From: Epithemia pelagica
Taxonomy: Eukaryota > Bacillariophyta > Bacillariophyceae > Surirellales > Surirellaceae
Length of the DNA stretch: 64,000 nucleotides
Direction: 5' to 3'
Assembly (NCBI GenBank): GCA_946965045.2
Contig: OX337229.1
Coordinates: 1,612,001 to 1,676,000 of the forward strand
Numbering within the stretch: position 1 is the first letter of the stretch; the number at the start of each line of letters is the position of its first letter. Positions 1 through 10,515 of this stretch are shown in pieces. A model generated the notes under the pieces. The model worked only from the letters and a program-made list of their open reading frames with translations, was not told the DNA's origin and did not search any database. The position numbers and the translations under genes were made by a program.

Positions 1-2
1 AT

Positions 3-2111
3 CAACTCATGGAGTATATCGAACGAGATAACCAAGCTCAAACCTCTGGAGATAATCTTTTCAGGTTCAGGGACGTCATTGCCCATCAAGGCCCACTGAA
101 CACAACTGATCCAGATTACAAGGGGAGCAAATATAATTTGCTTGTCGATTGGGAAACTGGGGAGACTACCTATGAACCTTTATCACTCATCGCCAATGAT
201 GATCCGATCACTGTAGCAATTTATGGAAAGAAACATGGTTTACTCAACGAACCTGGATGGAAGCATTTGAAACGTTATGTCAAAACAAGCAAACGTCTCA
301 TTCGAGCAGCCAAACAGTCAAGGATTAAACAAGTTCACCATTCCGTCAAGTATAAGTTTGGATTCTAAGTACCACGCAATTATGAGGAAGCTGTCGCTCT
401 TGATAAACAACATGGCAACACAAAGTGGCAGGATGCAACAGAATTAGAATTGTCACAGATCCAGTCCTACAAGACATTCAAGGATTTTGGGAAAGCCATC
501 TTCATTAAAGGGAAAGTATCCAATGCACCTGAAGGATATCATAAGATACGTGTACATCTTGTCTTTGACGTAAAACATGATGGACGACATAAAGCAAGAC
601 TTGTCGCAGATGGACATCTCACAAAAGAACCTGTTGAGACAATCTATTCAGGTGTTGTTTCCATTCGCAACCTCCGCATTGCCTTATTCCTGGGTACTTT
701 GAATGACTTGGAAATATGGGGAGCAGATATTGGAAACGCATACCTGGAAGCCTTGACAGGGGAGAAAATTTTCATTGTCGCAGGACCTGAATTCAAGGAA
801 TTAGAAGGTCACATCCTGATTATATACAAGGCACTTTATGGATTGAAGTCATAAGGCGCACGCTGGCATGATGTCTTATTTGATGTTTTGACAGACATGG
901 GATTTTCACCAAGCAAAGCAGATCCGGATATCTGGATGAGGAAAGCACCTGGAGAAGACTGTTACGAATACATTGCCGTATACGTTGATGACTTAGCCAT
1001 TATTTCTACTGATCCTGGGAATATCTGCAAGATCCTGAAGGAGAAATACAACTTCAAACTCAAAGGAGATGGACCTATTGATTTCCACTTGGGATGTTGT
1101 TACACCAAGGATTCTGATGGAACATTAGTAGCAGATCCAAGACGCTACATTGGTAAGATGATGGACACTTTCGAACGAATCTTCAAGGAGAAACCCAAGA
1201 AAGCCAAAACACCTCTTATTGGTGGAGACCATCCTGAATTGGATGATTCTGAGCTGCTTGATGAAGAAGGTACTAGCCATTTCCAAACTCTGATTGGACA
1301 ACTCCAATGGGTGATCACTATTGGTCGTTTCGACGTCTTCACCGCTACAATGACGCTATCACGCTTTCGTGCTGCTCCGAGGAAAGGACATCTTGATAGA
1401 GCCAAGCGTATCTATGGATACCTTGCACATCTCCCAGAAGGCGCAATCAGATTTAGGATTGGAGAGCCTGATTATTCAAGTCTTCCTACCCAAGAATTTG
1501 ATTGGACTCGCACTGTCTATTCAAATGCAAGTGAACGTATTCCTGAAGACTGCCCAACACCTCTTGGCCGCTATGTTACCACAACTCATTATGTTGATGC
1601 CAATCTCATGCATGACATAGTCACTGGTAAATCCGTCACTGCTGTTCTACATTTGTTGAACGGAACACCTATTGACTGGTACAGCAAGAGACAGAGCACG
1701 GTGGAAACTGCTACCTATGGATCCAAGTTTGTGGCTGCAAGGACAGCAATAGATCAGATTACAGAATTACGACATTCTCTCCGCTACCTTGGAGTACCTA
1801 TCCGAGAGCGAAGTTACATGTACGGAGATAACAGATCTGTTGTGCTCAATGCAACCGTTCCTCATTCCATACTATCCAAGAGACACCATCTTCTGTCATA
1901 CCACCGAGTTCGTGAAGCCATCGCAGCAAAGTATGTTGCATTCTACTGGAAAGATGGAAAGACCAACCCTGCCGATATCCTTAGCAAACATTGGGATTTT
2001 GTATCTATTTGGCCCATGCTCAAGCCATTGTTGTTTTGGAAAGGAGAAGTTCAAGACCTCAACAAATCCAATGATGACAAGGCTGAAACGACGAGTTGTG
2101 GGGAGTGTTAG
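3..2111 (+). pseudogene. copia pol remnant (integrase end, RT, RNase H) with two in-frame stops
   Basis: One continuous frame runs from the window start to 2111, interrupted only by TAA at 366-368 and TAA at 852-854; there is no frameshift. Residues from about 40 nt on (YNLLVDWETGETTYEPL) look like the chromo-like fold at the end of copia integrases. The RT begins near 369 and its catalytic YVDD lies near 990-1000. The RNase H part is marked by ETATYGSKFVAART and ADILSKHW near the end. Both stops fall in otherwise well conserved stretches, so single substitutions are the likely cause. The terminal TAG at 2109-2111 lies inside the start of the LTR, as in many copia elements. Confidence 0.9.
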
Positions 2112-2724
2112 AATTCTCACCGTCTATGGTGGTTAGATTCTACATCTCATCGATTCCCCATGTCACATAGCCTCGTGCTATCGCATCATGCCATCTAGCT
2201 TCGAGCTATGTTCCCTAGCTTCGCGCTGTATCGACCTATATTTCTTCGCAAATCATGAAAAGTGAGAATAGATTGACGAACTCACTCTCAAGACTAAACT
2301 GGGTCGTGCGGTATTACAACGGACGTAAATTTGGCCGTTGCTCGGACATTATACTAACGCCCTAAGCGTACGCGCCCGAAATCATCGAGCGCGCCCAAGC
2401 GACATCCGAGCGCTGTCGGCATCTATCCGACCCAACGGTCTAAGTATCCCAAGCACGACACACGATCACGCGAGACCATATTTCCATTCCCACAATCTCC
2501 AAATTGTCAACAAGCTGCGCGCCATGAAAACAACTATGCCAACCCAAAGCAAGAGCTGTTGACCCTGTATATGTTATCCGTCCACATATACATGTCATAT
2601 ACATCACATGAATCGACTCCAACTATTCCAAACCTGTTGCCGCCAAGAACCTATGACACATGACCCTTGGCAGGACCGAACATTTCACGTAGACCTATCG
2701 TAGTAATCAACACACAATCTAACA
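2106..2724 (+). repeat. 3' LTR of the copia element (619 bp)
   Basis: The segment starts TGTTAGA (2106-2112) and ends TCTAACA (2718-2724), its exact reverse complement, and follows the polypurine tract directly. These are the expected TG..CA ends of an LTR. Inside, at 2168-2233, three short related hairpins of the form TAGC-N5-GCTA occur in a row. The boundary is inferred from the terminal inverted repeat only, since the other LTR is not in the window. Confidence 0.75.
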
Positions 2725-2925
2725 ATATCACCATTTATCACATCTTCTTTTGTGTCCCGACTATCCTTCTGATAGACTTCGACTTGCTTGCTTCTCTGAC
2801 CCTGAGAAGCTTGTATCGGTTGGTGACCTACCTGATTGTCTGCTCTACCGAGCATCAATGCCTCTGCAATTCCAAGAGAATTGTAACAAGAACAAGGCGA
2901 TTCCGGCAACCAAGAATGGCAAGAG

Positions 2926-3585
2926 TCATTTGGTCATGAGCAGCAACCACATGGACGACTCCAAAAAGCCAGCCAGCACCAAACCAGTTCTGGAGGAACC
3001 GGTTCTGATTGCCACGGGTGAATTGCTCCACTCGGGCGGTAGTCGTAGTCTTTTGTCGGTTTGTTCCTCCTCGTCTTCGGGATCGATCCACCCCAGACTT
3101 TTCAAAACCGCTTTGTTCCATCCACTCCAATTGCGGTGTCGTTCCGTCTCTGTCATGCGGGGCAGGTAGCTTTGGGACACGGCCCACAAGGTTTTTATTT
3201 CATCGACACTGTCCCAAACTCGCGTGGCCAATCCGGCACAAAAGGCGACACCAAGCGACGTGGTTTCCTTGATTTTGGGTTTGACCACGGAAACATTGAG
3301 CATGTCGGCTTGAAATTGCATTATGAGATTGTTGGCCGTACCACCGCCATCATTCGCAATGAAGGCGAAGAAGAAGAATCCACCTTGGTGGGAACCAGTT
3401 ACTATTCGTCCGCGGCCACACCCAAAGGTTTGTGGCCAGGATGGGCCAAAGTCCTCTTGGCCTGTACGGCACCCACGACGGGACGTGGGGCGGTCGATGG
3501 GTGCAGCACTACTCCAGAACTTGTTGTTCTTGTTTGCTTTAGTTCTAGTATGTGTGTTCGTTTTGAGATTTGTGAGTGCGGGCAT
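2926..3585 (-). pseudogene. 5'-truncated glycerol kinase fragment
   Basis: This minus-strand frame of 219 residues matches the C-terminal part of glycerol kinases (FGGY family) from about residue 77 to 166 (3357-3088). It shows the ATP-site signature DGGGTANNLIMQFQADML, then KETTSLGVAFCAGLA and a W..AV..SLGW end. A full enzyme has about 500 residues; the N-terminal sugar-binding domain and the first half of the ATPase domain are absent upstream. Residues 1-76 do not resemble the family. The fragment lies about 200 bp from the copia LTR, so it may be a remnant left by rearrangement or by retroposition. The C-terminal tail after residue 166 (acidic, then hydrophobic) is not typical. It is unlikely to be active. 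Confidence 0.7.
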
Positions 3586-3748
3586 GGACGAGTTTTTCGC
3601 GCCTCATGGCGCACTTCTTAATTAAGGAAAATTTGTTGGCTGGCGTGACATTTGGTCCGTTCGGAACCTATTCCAACCGACACGACCCACATCGGCCTCA
3701 TATTTTCCGTGGATCTCCTGTTACACCACCGCGAAAGAGAATACCACC

Positions 3749-4363
3749 ATGTCGACAACTATCAACGGCCGTCGTACAAGTTTGCGCTATCAAGCGCGCA
3801 TCAAAGCAGCCTCAGGAGCTGATGCAGCTTCGCAGTGCACAAGCTCCATTCTTGCTCCTTCTGTTTCCGTTTCCAACCAACCCGCGTCCCGGTTGTCGCA
3901 TCGCAAAAAGACGACGAAAACTAAGAAGGCAGTGGCAACCAAGAAAAAGAACATGAAGGCAAAGGAGAAGGTGGCGATGGACGTTTCAGATCTCAAGGAT
4001 ATGGAAGCCAAGACGGTGCATGCCAAGATTGTCCCCAAAAAGAATCATGTTGCTGTTTTGTATCCAGCACCCGAGAAGAAGTTGTCCTCATCTCCGTCCC
4101 CCCCTTGCTTTGACTTGATGATGACGATGCACTTCAAGAACATTGAGACATCATGCAACAATCAGCAATGTTCCAATACTGTAAGGAAGTCCGTGGAAAT
4201 GCCAAGCAACTTTGATGACGACAATAATGAAAATGATTCATCCAATGAAAACTTGTCCAGCAAATTTGGAAAGCGCAATTCTTCAATTGGTGTCGATAGC
4301 AACCTGTCCTTTGAGTTCTCTGAGACTCAGGAGCCAAGTGTTGCCTACAAGTTCGAATACTAG
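3749..4363 (+). CDS. hypothetical basic protein, 204 aa
   Basis: The open frame begins at ATG 3749 in a favourable ACCACCATG context and ends with TAG at 4361-4363. I recognise no family. The first half is Ser/Thr- and Lys-rich with a dense basic stretch around residues 50-75 (KKTTKTKKAVATKKKN) that could act as a nuclear localisation signal. The second half is acidic and Asn/Ser-rich (DDDNNENDSSNEN). No signal peptide or membrane segment is visible. It follows the glycerol kinase remnant head-to-head and is followed by repeat-rich noncoding DNA. It could be a genuine lineage-specific gene or a chance frame; the start context is the main argument for it. Confidence 0.45.
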   Translation: MSTTINGRRTSLRYQARIKAASGADAASQCTSSILAPSVSVSNQPASRLSHRKKTTKTKKAVATKKKNMKAKEKVAMDVSDLKDMEAKTVHAKIVPKKNHVAVLYPAPEKKLSSSPSPPCFDLMMTMHFKNIETSCNNQQCSNTVRKSVEMPSNFDDDNNENDSSNENLSSKFGKRNSSIGVDSNLSFEFSETQEPSVAYKFEY

Positions 4364-4697
4364 GACGTAGTAAGTCTAAAAGCCGAGCTTTACATGAGTT
4401 TCTATAATGTGCCCATAATGTGCCCACACACGTTGCACACACCACAAGCTTCTAGTAGAGGCGCTCCTATGACCCCCATTTGTCCTATGTAGGCCAAATG
4501 GGGCATCAAATGGTGACAGAGGATGCCTTAAAGATTGGTAAGATGCATCAGATCATTGTCGTAGGGCTAATATTGATCGAGTTCTATCTACCTAAAATGT
4601 TGTGCCCAACGGGACATTTTCGCACGTAATGGGCACACCCGGAGGTAAGGCACTAGATTCAGATTCTATTGATATGAGGTAAACATACTGAGTCACA

Positions 4698-4787
4698 GAT
4701 GTCGGAGGATTTGGGAGATGTCGGATGATGTCGGATGATGTCGGATGATGTCGGAGGATGTCGGATGATGTCGGAGGATGTCGGATG
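4698..4787 (+). repeat. 10-bp tandem array, core GATGTCGG
   Basis: Eight copies of GATGTCGG start at 4698, 4718, 4728, 4738, 4748, 4758, 4768 and 4778. From 4718 on the period is exactly 10 bp, alternating GATGTCGGAT and GATGTCGGAG units. The array is noncoding and its core is the reverse complement of the core in the array at 4937-5022. Confidence 0.9.
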
Positions 4788-4936
4788 TTTTTATCGCCAA
4801 AAGAATCTTTACTCTCCAGCAGTTGGAATTCGTCAAGAGAAATCACACGGTCACAAGTCAATGATTGACAGTGGGCCCATCTACTGAAAGAGCACCGCTG
4901 GATTTTGAAACAAACCATGTTTCCGCGCGAGCCCGA

Positions 4937-5022
4937 AACGACATCAAACGACATCAAACGACATCAAACAACATCAAACGACATCAAACGACATACCAAA
5001 CGACATACCAAACGACATTCCC
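4937..5022 (-). repeat. 10-bp tandem array, core CGACATC on the plus strand
   Basis: Five units of ACATCAAACG (one with a variant A) run from 4941 to 4990, followed by two 12-bp units ACATACCAAACG and a partial unit. Read on the minus strand the core is GATGTCG, the same word as in the array about 150 bp upstream, so the two arrays are in inverted orientation. Confidence 0.85.
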
Positions 5023-5428
5023 GTTTGTTCCATACTAGAGAATGGGAAACCATATTCTATGGCATCATAATACGTGCTTTGTAATAATATCGATCTTAGT
5101 TTTTGGATTCGCCCGTTGGGTATTGGTACAGAATATGCGACTCACGTGTATTTACCGGAAGTTGCTGGTAATATGAAAGACTGTGACAATGACGGTGATG
5201 AGAGAGTTATTCGACTTCGCGGATCGCGGATGCAATGTGCGTCTTCGCAAACGCGACACAAAGGCGCTTTTGGACGCGTTGGGGTCGCTTCTTGGGTTTC
5301 CATCTCACAAACCACGTAACCTTCGCCTTCCGGGAAAGGGAAAAAAGACCGACAAAACTGTTGTAGTTGTAACGTCAATAGAAACTTTCCATACTCGAGC
5401 CACCATTGGCAAACATTCAAGTTTGAGA

Positions 5429-6022
5429 ATGAGACTTCCATCGAAAATTGTTATCATATTTGCCGTGGCACAGGTGTTGGACGCATTCTCGCCACTCGGC
5501 GTCCCTCGGACGACTCGACCAGCATCAAGACTGCATTTGGTGGCCGCACCTCCTCCTCCTGGTGAAGATAGTTCTGACAAACCACCCCAGGGGAGAGGTG
5601 GGATGCAGCCTGAAGAAGAGTTCAATTTGGAGGAAAGAGGCGCCACCGTGGATTGGGATGCTGAGTGGAAGAAAGTTGTCAAGGATCAACAAGCAGGTAA
5701 ATCTGTGGAACGACCTGGTGAAGGATACTACAAGTCGGAGGCAGAAATTGCAGCTATACGGGCAGCGAACAAGGCAACTGAGCAGATGGGTCGAGCAGCC
5801 AGTCAGATGCCATCAATGCCGTCGTTTGATTCCCTCAAGGGTGACTGGAAGGTATGTAACCATGCTTCATTATCTTCTATGAAATGTAAGGGAAGTCTGA
5901 CAAATCTTTTTCCTTAGTTCTGGATTGGCATCATTGTCATCATCAGCGTCGGAACATCCCTTCTGACTGCTTCAGTGCCAGTGTCTGACAGTATGTCGTC
6001 GGGTGGTTCCTACTACATTTAG
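5429..6022 (+). CDS. plastid-targeted single-span membrane protein, 175 aa
   Basis: Two exons: 5429-5851 and 5918-6022, with a 66-bp intron (GTATGT...CCTTAG) and phase 0 joining. Start ATG 5429 is chosen because it gives MRLPSKIVIIFAVAQVLDAF, a signal peptide followed by DA|FSPLG, an ASAF-like plastid import motif; an upstream in-frame start would bury it. The mature part is acidic and has DWDAEWKKVV (around residues 74-83) and an Ala/Glu-rich helix. Exon 2 supplies FWIGIIVIISVGTSLLTASV, a transmembrane helix, and a short Ser/Tyr-rich tail. This suggests a thylakoid or envelope protein with one C-terminal anchor. The family is not recognised; similar small proteins are common in diatom plastid proteomes. 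The intron call is firm because exon 2 carries an in-frame stop and a clear membrane span. Confidence 0.75.
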
Positions 6023-6815
6023 AGGGCAAATCATCCTCCTGGTAACGTCTGTCGTTTTCATGCTTCGCCGCCTTCTGGCTCGATGCATTGTCGCGCATTA
6101 TCTGCAAGGTTTACCTAGACCGCCGCCCTTGTCCTCACGTGTGGTAGATCCCTTGCCTCAACATAATTGCACAATCCACCTACCTAGAGCTTTTTAAACA
6201 AAGCGTACTATATTTTCTGCATCTTTCTTGTCACCTTTGAATTTGACGATCGCTTGTTTGTTGTCGCCTGAGCAAATGGGTTTAACAAACTGCCGTCATC
6301 TTGCCCACATTCTGTGCATGATTCGATTTGGTTTGTCGTCACAAGCCATTGAATTTCATTGTGGAGCTGCCGTCATCTTCCTACACTTGTTGACTCGAAG
6401 AGGCTGTGATGGAAATGCTGTAAGAAGGCATGTCTCGACTTTGACTAAGAGACGAAACGGAAAGATGTCATTCTAAACCCGCATGCGTCGTTCATGGCAG
6501 TTTCATACTGTTAGCTAGGTTTTAAATCTCACAATTCTATCATGTACAATTTCACATATTCGTGGGAAATGGGACAATTCTCCATTGTATGAATTCACAA
6601 ATGCCTGTCGGTTCAATACGTCAATAACCTGTAATAATCTTGCTTGGTCCCCTCTGCAAACCATCAAGCCACACGGAGAATATCTGTTCTTGGCCAAATC
6701 GTTTCATAGATTGAAAGGCCTATGAACAGTTTCCTCTAGAGTAGCTGCGTAGCTTCCTACCTGATCGATCTCGGCATTTTCAAAACCCTTTCACCTGTCA
6801 CAAGTCACAAAATGA
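6023..6815. other. intergenic, no gene seen
   Basis: Spacer between two convergent genes (plastid membrane protein and FtsZ). Only short frames without family features occur. It should hold both 3' UTRs. Confidence 0.5.
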
Positions 6816-8198
6816 TCATCCTCTCCGCCCACTCAAGAAATCTGGCACATCTGTCTTGGCCTCTTCAGCTTCCAGTTGTTTACTTCCATTGAAACCAGTA
6901 GCCAGAACAGTTATTGAGACTTCGTCAACAATCTCGTCATCTACCAAGGCACCAAATATTACATTTGCATCCTCATGCACATTGTCATAAATGACACGTG
7001 CAGCCCTGTTGACTTCTTGTAATGACAAGTTTCGTGGCCCCAGAATATTGAACACAACACCCGTTGCGTCTTGCACAGGTTCGTCTAGAAGAGGACTGCT
7101 AATTGCAGCTATTGCAGCATCTTCAGCACTGGTCTTCCCAACACCAGTACCAATGCCCATTAGTGCACTCCCCGCATCTTTCATCACAGACCGGACATCT
7201 GCGAAATCCACATTGATCAGACCTGGTCGGACAATAATCTCTGATATACCCACAACACCTTGTCGCAAGATATCATCGGCAACTCGAAATGCGGCAGTCA
7301 CCGGTGTATCATCAGGAATGATTTCCAGCAGTTTGTTGTTGCTCACTATGATCACTGTATCTACATTTTTTCGTAAGCGATCAATTGCATCGGTTGCTTG
7401 TCTCATTCGTCTTCTTCCTTCAAATGCAAAGGGTTTCGTCACAATGGCCACTGTCAAGGCGCCGCTCTCTTTGGCAATCTCAGCTACTACTGGGGCTGCC
7501 CCAGACCCAGTACCTCCTCCCATACCGGAAGTGATGAAACATAGATCAGTACCTTGAATCATAGTGGCGATGTCTGCGGCAGATTCTTCTGCAGCCATTT
7601 CGCCTATAGCTGGATCTCCTCCAGCTCCAAGTCCACGCGTTACAGATGAACCAATGTTCAACACTTTGGCTCCCAAGGCCTTACTTCGGCCAAGAGCTTG
7701 TGCATCGGTATTGATCGCCCAGTACTCAACTCCCCCCACCGCTGTTTCCAACATCCGATCTACCTGCAATCATCATGAAATACCACACCAAACAATAGAG
7801 CGCGAAAAACGAAAAAATTCATTAACCTTCAAGTTTCAGATAAAATACGACAGGTTCACATCGATCGTCAGACCTACCGCATTGCATCCTCCCCCTCCAA
7901 CTCCTAGAACTCGAATAACACAAGGACTAAGACCTCCATCGGGCATCAGAGGTTCCACAGATGATTTCATGCCTGGTATATCCTTCGTATTCCGAAATCC
8001 CAGAAATGTTCCTCTGCCATTCGGTAGTCGATGAGGTTGGCGTTTTGTGACCAAATCATCTTCGTTGCCGCTTCGTGTGCTTGGAATATCCAAAGATCTT
8101 GCTGTCCTCCATCTATGTCTATTCAGTGGTATGTCGAAGCAGTGCGCCTGGAAGCCCCCCAAGGCGAGCAGAAACACAATTTTTGTCGGCACTTTCAT
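6816..8198 (-). CDS. ftsZ: plastid-division protein FtsZ, nuclear encoded
   Basis: Two exons on the minus strand: 8198-7878 and 7763-6816, joined over a 114-bp intron (GTAGGT...TTGCAG), giving 422 residues. The junction restores the nucleotide-binding start [13 protein letters not shown]. The tubulin/FtsZ signature [11 protein letters not shown] follows, then the T7-loop region and the C-terminal tubulin-like domain. ATG 8198 gives [21 protein letters not shown], a signal peptide with an ASAF-like Phe, so the product enters the plastid, where it should polymerise with GTP into the stromal division ring. The C-terminus [11 protein letters not shown] is short, resembling the bacterial IPxFL peptide that contacts membrane anchors such as FtsA/ZipA/ARC6. 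An upstream in-frame ATG at 8240 would mask the signal peptide and is less likely. Confidence 0.95.
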
Positions 8199-8805
8199 AA
8201 TTCCGCAACGACCACCCTCGTCGAGAAAACCTAGAGCCAACGATCGGATTACGGAGACGAGCCAAAAGGTCTCTGAGCAAAGAACGGTATGTATGGGATA
8301 AGAATTATTCCTTTAACAAGCTCGCCTCCACAGGATAGCAGCATTCACAACTTCTCGTGAGCGAGTTTCAAAATTAGCGAACCATCACGTGAAGACGCTG
8401 ACCACAACGCAACAACACGCACTACGAAAGCTCAACGTGTCAAAGATGTAGTGAACAGCACACAAGGGCACGCCGGCTTGCGTCCCAAAAAATTCGCTCT
8501 GTGACGACGGATTGACGGCCAGACCGCTCTGACCGCACCTACGTCACAAAGCAAAGATACTTCACTTTCCCGTTGGAGTTGGAGGTTGCAGTGTTTTCTG
8601 CGACAGCAAGAAAAGATAAAGGGATGAGGGATAGATTTTAGAATCTCCTCGTAGCCGGTGGTGATGTCAAGGTCGGCTTCGGCAGTTGTTGTTGGTATTT
8701 GATATCCATTCCACATTTCTAGTTGGTGACTGCAAACGTCGATCGATTGTCTAAACGATTGCCGTAGAGACAAGCCTCACATTCCAGAGCCAAGATAGTT
8801 GAAAG
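8199..8805. other. divergent intergenic region between FtsZ and TPR genes
   Basis: About 600 bp separating the start of the minus-strand FtsZ gene from the plus-strand TPR gene. No supported frame. It presumably holds both promoters; no obvious TATA box or repeat stands out. Confidence 0.5.
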
Positions 8806-9539
8806 ATGAAGCAAATCATGTTCGCCACAACTACCAGACAACAAAGTCTCTTTTGGTTCAGATATGTTTGTTTTGCTTTGACAATCGCCGTTATGGCGAC
8901 ACCTCTCATGTCGTTTTCTCCAAGTCGATTACCATCTCGATCTGCGTCATGCGCGCAACGGGCCAGTATAACGCTCCTGATGAACGAACAAGACAATACA
9001 CCAGCACCTACCAGCTTCAGGGAAGCAGAGGTACTAGGCTTGAAGCTGATGCAAGAAGGCAGCTTTGAAGATGCTCTTGCTGGTACGTTCAATCTTCTTT
9101 CTCGGGAATATTTGTATATGTTTATGATGACGTCCCTCTCACTTTCATCGTCCTTAATTGGTTGGACTCAGCCTTCAAGAAGGGGCTCCAACTACCTGGC
9201 AGCAGGTCTGATGTTGTCCGAACAAAGTCTTTGTCTGGCCCATCACCGGTAGGTGGTTCGACGGGAGGTTTCGATAGTCAAAACATTCAAACTCTTGACG
9301 AGTTTGAATTGCAGGCAGCAAACTACAATATGGCATGCGCTCATGCGCAACTTGGCAATATCGCTGACTCTGTTTCGGCACTGGAGTCTGCCTTCAAAGC
9401 GGGATTTGATAATTTTGGCACCGTGAGAGGTGACCCCGATTTGGATCCTGTTAAGAAGGATAAAGGCTTTGAAAAGCTCATGGAGCAATACGAACCGAAG
9501 AAAGGTTTCAACCCATTTGGATTGTTTGGTGGAAAATGA
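8806..9539 (+). CDS. plastid-targeted TPR-like protein, 214 aa
   Basis: Two exons, 8806-9082 and 9172-9539, with an 89-bp intron (GTACGT...ACTCAG) splitting an Ala codon. The N-terminus (residues 15-42) holds a hydrophobic signal segment (FALTIAVMATPL) followed by MSFSPSR, an ASAF-like motif with Phe, so plastid import is likely. The rest contains tetratricopeptide-like helices: EAEVLGLKLMQEGSFEDALA and, in exon 2, NYNMACAHAQLGNIADSVSALESAF, which matches the N-x-A-C...LG...A pattern of TPR units. The C-terminus is Gly/Phe-rich (GFNPFGLFGG). Such small TPR proteins act as assembly or docking factors; the partner cannot be told. A second ATG at 8818 is also possible. Confidence 0.8.
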
Positions 9540-9754
9540 TTTGGCCATGCTGGATGGCATGTAGAATTATGGGTAACAGAGGCAGAACGTAATTACCCTA
9601 TCGATCTCGATCCGTTGGCGTCGGTGCCGATGGCGATGTGAACGCATTTCTCGTAGGTCACTGTGGAAACTTTTGTTGATACTTAAATTACTCCTATGGT
9701 TCGCTTGAATACACGCGATCGCCGCAATCACTAGTTATCATCTTTTCGATGCTT

Positions 9755-10515
9755 TTACAGTTCATCTTTCGAAGTTCCCTTGAGATATGTGAGCATAGTC
9801 TCAGCATCACTGACTACAAATGGATCGGGGTCTGAGTTTTGAACGCGGTCTGGTTCCACAAAAATCTTTTCAATCACGCCATTGTTCACAACCATACTGT
9901 AACGCCACGACCTTTCTCCAAAGCCTCGGTTGGACTCCCAAACGCTCGACATTCCCATGCCTCGAGTGAAATGAGCAGCTCCATCAGGGATCAACTTCAC
10001 CTTGGTAAATCCGAGAGAGCCTGGTGTCTTGTCTTCCGTCAGGCCCAAGTCCAGGCCCCACTTGCGCATCACAAATGCATCATTGACAGAGAGGCCTATT
10101 GAGGAAAACAACACAATCAGTCGACATTTTCATCAGTCATTTTAATGTTTGGTAGTCTTCAAGATTGTCGTGTCCACTTACAGTAAACTTCATCGATTCC
10201 GTTGGCCTTGATTTCGTCGTAGGCCTCCTCATAGCCAGGGAGGTGTGTACTGCTGCACGTCGGAGTGAAGGCCCCTGGAAGAGAGAAGATCACAACACGT
10301 TTACCAGAGAAATAGTCCGCCGTAGTCATTGTCTTCCAATCGAAGGAGCTGTCCTCAAGTCTCACCCTAGTCAAAAAGTTGACGTCAGGGACCTTGTCGC
10401 CCTCCTTTTTCTCGACAAGCCATTCTCTCTTCACTTCATGTGAGAAGCTAGAAGAGGCCTCCGAGAGTTTGACAAAGAGAGGCAGTAAGACAGCTACAAT
10501 TTCGACAAGCTTCAT
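9755..10515 (-). CDS. peroxiredoxin of the Prx5/type II class with signal peptide and C-terminal KDEL
   Basis: Two exons on the minus strand, 10515-10182 and 10095-9755, with an 86-bp intron (GTAAGT...CAATAG); the product has 224 residues. The peroxidatic Cys is Cys87 in LPGAFTPTCSSTHLPGYE, and the splice junction restores VYCLSVNDAFVM, both hallmarks of Prx5/type II peroxiredoxins. The enzyme reduces peroxides with thiol donors. ATG 10515 (MKLVEIVAVLLPLFVKLSEA) gives a clear signal peptide; the in-frame start at 10539 would place polar residues before it. The protein ends SKDEL, the ER-retrieval signal, so residence in the ER lumen is the simplest reading, although SSSF after the signal peptide resembles a weak plastid motif. 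It is convergent with the TPR gene. Confidence 0.92.

Larger units (their letters stand above)
1..2724 (+). mobile_element. 3' part of a decayed Ty1/copia (CoDi-like) LTR retrotransposon
   Basis: The left end lies outside the window. What is visible is the end of the integrase region, the reverse transcriptase, RNase H and the 3' LTR. Order and motifs (YVDD in the RT, ADILSKHW near the RNase H end) are those of Ty1/copia elements, and the chromo-like segment before the RT resembles diatom CoDi/GalEa-like copia elements. A short purine run, TTGTGGGGAG at 2096-2105, sits directly before the LTR as a polypurine tract. Two in-frame stop codons show the copy is dead. Because the 5' LTR and target-site duplication are not in the window, age cannot be estimated from LTR divergence. 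Confidence 0.9.
4364..5428. other. noncoding stretch with two short-repeat arrays
   Basis: No convincing gene. It contains the two 10-bp-period arrays listed separately and several copies of the word TGTGCCCA (4408-4650). The distal part is presumably the promoter of the plastid protein gene starting at 5429. Confidence 0.6.

Noticed and set aside
366-854. Idea that the two TAA codons in the copia pol are programmed readthrough or recoding
   Set aside because: Two stops within conserved RT sequence and none in typical recoding contexts; ordinary decay is simpler.
3061-3621. 186-codon plus-strand frame
   Set aside because: Antisense shadow of the glycerol kinase fragment, which has recognisable motifs on the minus strand.
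4592-4957. 121-codon minus-strand frame across the 10-bp repeat array
   Set aside because: Its Ser-Asp-Ile repeats are just the translated array; no family features and no supporting start context.
4941-5022. Possible CRISPR-like array
   Set aside because: Units are 10-12 bp without spacers, in a eukaryotic nuclear context; a simple tandem repeat.
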